Shown here: piece after piece, positions 34,082 through 35,575 of the stretch | Position numbering within the stretch: the stretch's first letter is position 1 | Layout: each line of letters opens with the position of its first letter | NCBI GenBank assembly: GCA_944382705.1 | Contig: CALWNE010000059.1 | Location: forward strand, 1 to 35,575 | Reading direction: 5' to 3' | DNA: 35,575 nt | Origin: an uncultured Allofournierella sp. | Lineage (GTDB): Bacteria > Bacillota > Clostridia > Oscillospirales > Ruminococcaceae | Position numbers and translations under genes: made by a program | The notes under the pieces: generated by a model | Told to the model about the DNA's origin: nothing | Seen by the model: only the letters and a program-made list of their open reading frames with translations | Databases searched by the model: none

Positions 34082-34876
34082 TCATTGTTTGGTTTTGTAA
34101 TCCGACACATTGGTTTGCGGCTCCGGAGGAGCTTGCTGGTCCAAAATATCCCGGAACATTTCCTCTTTTGCTTTCCTCTTTTGTTCTTCGTCTACCAGAA
34201 TATTGCTTTCCACCTTTCCATCACGGATGGTGATAACCCGATCCGCCACTGCGGACAGATCCCGTTCGTGGGTAACCATGACAAAGGTAATATTGCTTTC
34301 CTTAGCCATAGAGAACATTCGGTACAGAACCTGTTTGGTGGTGCTGCTATCCAGGTTGCCGGTGGGTTCATCTGCAAAGATAACCTTTGGTTTTGCAACA
34401 AACGCCCGGGCAATGCCCACACGCTGCTGCTGGCCGCCGCTCATTTCGGTAGGTTTATGATTCGCCCGTTTGGCAAGCCCCATTTTTTTGAGCTCCTGAG
34501 TGGCAAGCTCCAACCGCTCTTTACGGGGCACACCCTTGAACATCAGTGGCAGAGCTACATTTTCGGCAGCGGTCAGGTTTGGCAACAGATTATAACTTTG
34601 AAAAATAAAACCAAGATGCTCTTGCCGAAACTTTGCCAGTTCGTTTTCGGTCATAATGCTAATATTGTGCCGCCCTATGTACACATCCCCTTTCGTGGGT
34701 TTTTCCAGACCTGCCAACTGATTGAGCAATGTGGATTTACCGCTGCCCGAAGGGCCTACGATACAGCAAATTTCCCCTTGCTCAATGGTTAGATTTACAT
34801 CGTTAAGAGCCATTACCCGCTCGGTGCCCACCCGATAAATCTTGCGCAGGTGATCCACCCTTATGATTGAGGCCAT
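34082..34876 (-). CDS. ABC transporter ATP-binding protein (LolD/MacB type)
   Basis: 264-residue ATPase that drives the FtsX-type permease of the operon. Walker A GPSGSGKST, Q-loop FIFQSYNLLPNLTAAENV, signature MSGGQQQR, Walker B VIFADEPTGNLDS, H-loop VMVTHERDL. All are intact and typical of the LolD/MacB/FtsE branch. The C-terminus has a charged extension (~225-264) beyond the usual fold. ATG 34876 is chosen: AGGAAGG six bases ahead and the homologue-like start SIIRVDHLRKIY. The frame is open further upstream into the next gene, but that part does not look like protein of this family. First of the three ABC genes; 73 bases downstream of the DUF218 gene. Confidence 0.95.
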   Translation of the reverse strand: MASIIRVDHLRKIYRVGTERVMALNDVNLTIEQGEICCIVGPSGSGKSTLLNQLAGLEKPTKGDVYIGRHNISIMTENELAKFRQEHLGFIFQSYNLLPNLTAAENVALPLMFKGVPRKERLELATQELKKMGLAKRANHKPTEMSGGQQQRVGIARAFVAKPKVIFADEPTGNLDSSTTKQVLYRMFSMAKESNITFVMVTHERDLSAVADRVITIRDGKVESNILVDEEQKRKAKEEMFRDILDQQAPPEPQTNVSDYKTKQ

Positions 34877-34949
34877 GATTTCCCTTCCTTTCCTAAGTGA
34901 TTTTGTAGGTTGCTGATGCGTAATGTTTGTATCCTTGTGGGTGACATGG

Positions 34950-35575
34950 TCAGAAAATGCCCACAAAAGGCAACATCCATCCGGTTCGGCTGGATTTGAA
35001 CACCCAGTAATACAGTACCGCAAAGGCTTCTCTCAGATAGCAAGGCAGTACCGAGGTAATGCTGATGGAAGCAGGCAGAAGGCTTACCTGCTTAAACCCC
35101 ACCATCGTCGCATATTGGCCCGCCCGGTAACAGTGGAACGCATTTGTAACCACTACAACAGGCGCCTCAGCAGAAATACCCTGCTGCTCCATAAGCTCTT
35201 TGGCAAAAAGTAGATTTTCCTCGGTGGAGGTACTTTTATCCTCCACAATAATCTGCTGTGAGGGCACCCCTCGTTCCATCAGCCAACGGGCCATGGCCAC
35301 TCCTTCCGGGATGGTTTCGCCATTGCCCTGGCCGCCGGTAACTACCAGCACCGTCTGGGGATTTTGCTGGTAGTATTCCAGGGCTTTTTGCAGCCTGCGC
35401 TCCAGCAGATTGCTATGTACCTCACCGCGCAATCCGGCGCCAAGCACCACCACAGCCTGCTCATTGCCGCTGGGCAGCTGGCTGTAACCGCTTACCGCTA
35501 CAAACGCCACAAGAGCACACAGCAGAGCGACTCCGGCACAGAAAGCCCAGGCCAGCAATCTGCCGGCCCCTACGG
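34950..35575 (-). CDS. DUF218 (SanA/YdcF/ElyC-like) protein, start outside window
   Basis: At least 202 residues; the frame stays open to the window edge, so the true start is probably beyond 35575. A TTG at 35558 is possible but has no visible ribosome site. It begins with a TM helix (AWAFCAGVALLCALVAFVAV), then the DUF218 core: AVVVLGAGLRGEVHSNLLERRL, LVVTGGQG, EGVAMARWLMERGVP, STSTEENLLFAKELM, VVVVTNAFHCYRAGQYA. The family is linked to cell-envelope integrity (SanA, ElyC in Escherichia coli); its biochemistry is unclear. The C-terminus has an AFAVLYYWVFKS amphipathic segment. It may be co-transcribed with the ABC operon, since no terminator was seen in the 73-base gap. Confidence 0.85.
   Translation of the reverse strand, partial: VGAGRLLAWAFCAGVALLCALVAFVAVSGYSQLPSGNEQAVVVLGAGLRGEVHSNLLERRLQKALEYYQQNPQTVLVVTGGQGNGETIPEGVAMARWLMERGVPSQQIIVEDKSTSTEENLLFAKELMEQQGISAEAPVVVVTNAFHCYRAGQYATMVGFKQVSLLPASISITSVLPCYLREAFAVLYYWVFKSSRTGWMLPFVGIF

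Overview
The window looks like chromosomal DNA from a Gram-positive member of the Clostridia, probably in or near the Oscillospiraceae. The evidence is a Gram-positive-type PolC replicase, glycosyltransferases of the Firmicutes glycolipid type, a Spo0A-type DNA-binding domain, strong AGGAGG-like ribosome binding sites, and TTGACA/TATAAT-like promoters with 17-base spacers. No ribosomal RNA, tRNA, CRISPR array, insertion sequence or phage gene was seen. Genus-level placement is inference only. Many genes use TTG or GTG starts that are set by their Shine-Dalgarno sites.

Layout. 1-3749 (minus): DNA repair operon radC-uvrB-uvrA, with uvrA running off the left edge. 3841-4815 (plus): an RluA-family pseudouridine synthase that converges on polC (4904-9190, minus) at a bidirectional terminator. 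9453-16527 (minus): two cyclic-di-GMP signalling membrane proteins, an amino-acid-binding-domain/EAL fusion and a Cache/GGDEF/EAL protein. They flank a three-gene operon that should build the glycolipid anchor of the envelope: a monoglucosyl-diacylglycerol synthase, a VTT/DedA-like membrane protein and a second GT4 glycosyltransferase. 16911-18221 (plus): a CLC antiporter with the fluoride-type sequence signature.

18289-20215 (minus) is the most unusual locus. A DUF6514-like small protein, a Spo0A-like regulator whose receiver has lost its phosphorylation residues, and a soluble kinase-like protein without its phospho-accepting histidine form one operon. Divergent from it, at 20546-22150, is an ABC-F ATPase. 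All the damage to its motifs falls in one of the two composite ATP sites, while the other site stays canonical.

22279-25524 (plus): an operon of an AraC regulator, a membrane-anchored MglB-like sugar-binding protein and an RlmD-type RNA methyltransferase. Then come a nucleoside phosphorylase, a lipoprotein whose predicted fold is split by a disordered acidic/proline/glutamine-rich insert, TrmO, a DJ-1/PfpI protein, and a K+ or Na+/H+ antiporter with a two-lobed TrkA-C tail. 31231-34876 (minus): a MacB/LolCDE-like ABC operon in which a signal-peptide-bearing, CARDB/S-layer-like surface protein sits where an HlyD-type adaptor would be expected. The right edge holds a truncated DUF218 (SanA/YdcF-like) gene.

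The best candidates for undescribed biology are the phosphorylation-dead Spo0A-like/kinase-like operon, the one-sided ABC-F ATPase, and the ABC operon with the CARDB-like partner. All functional calls come from reading motifs by eye; no database search was run.
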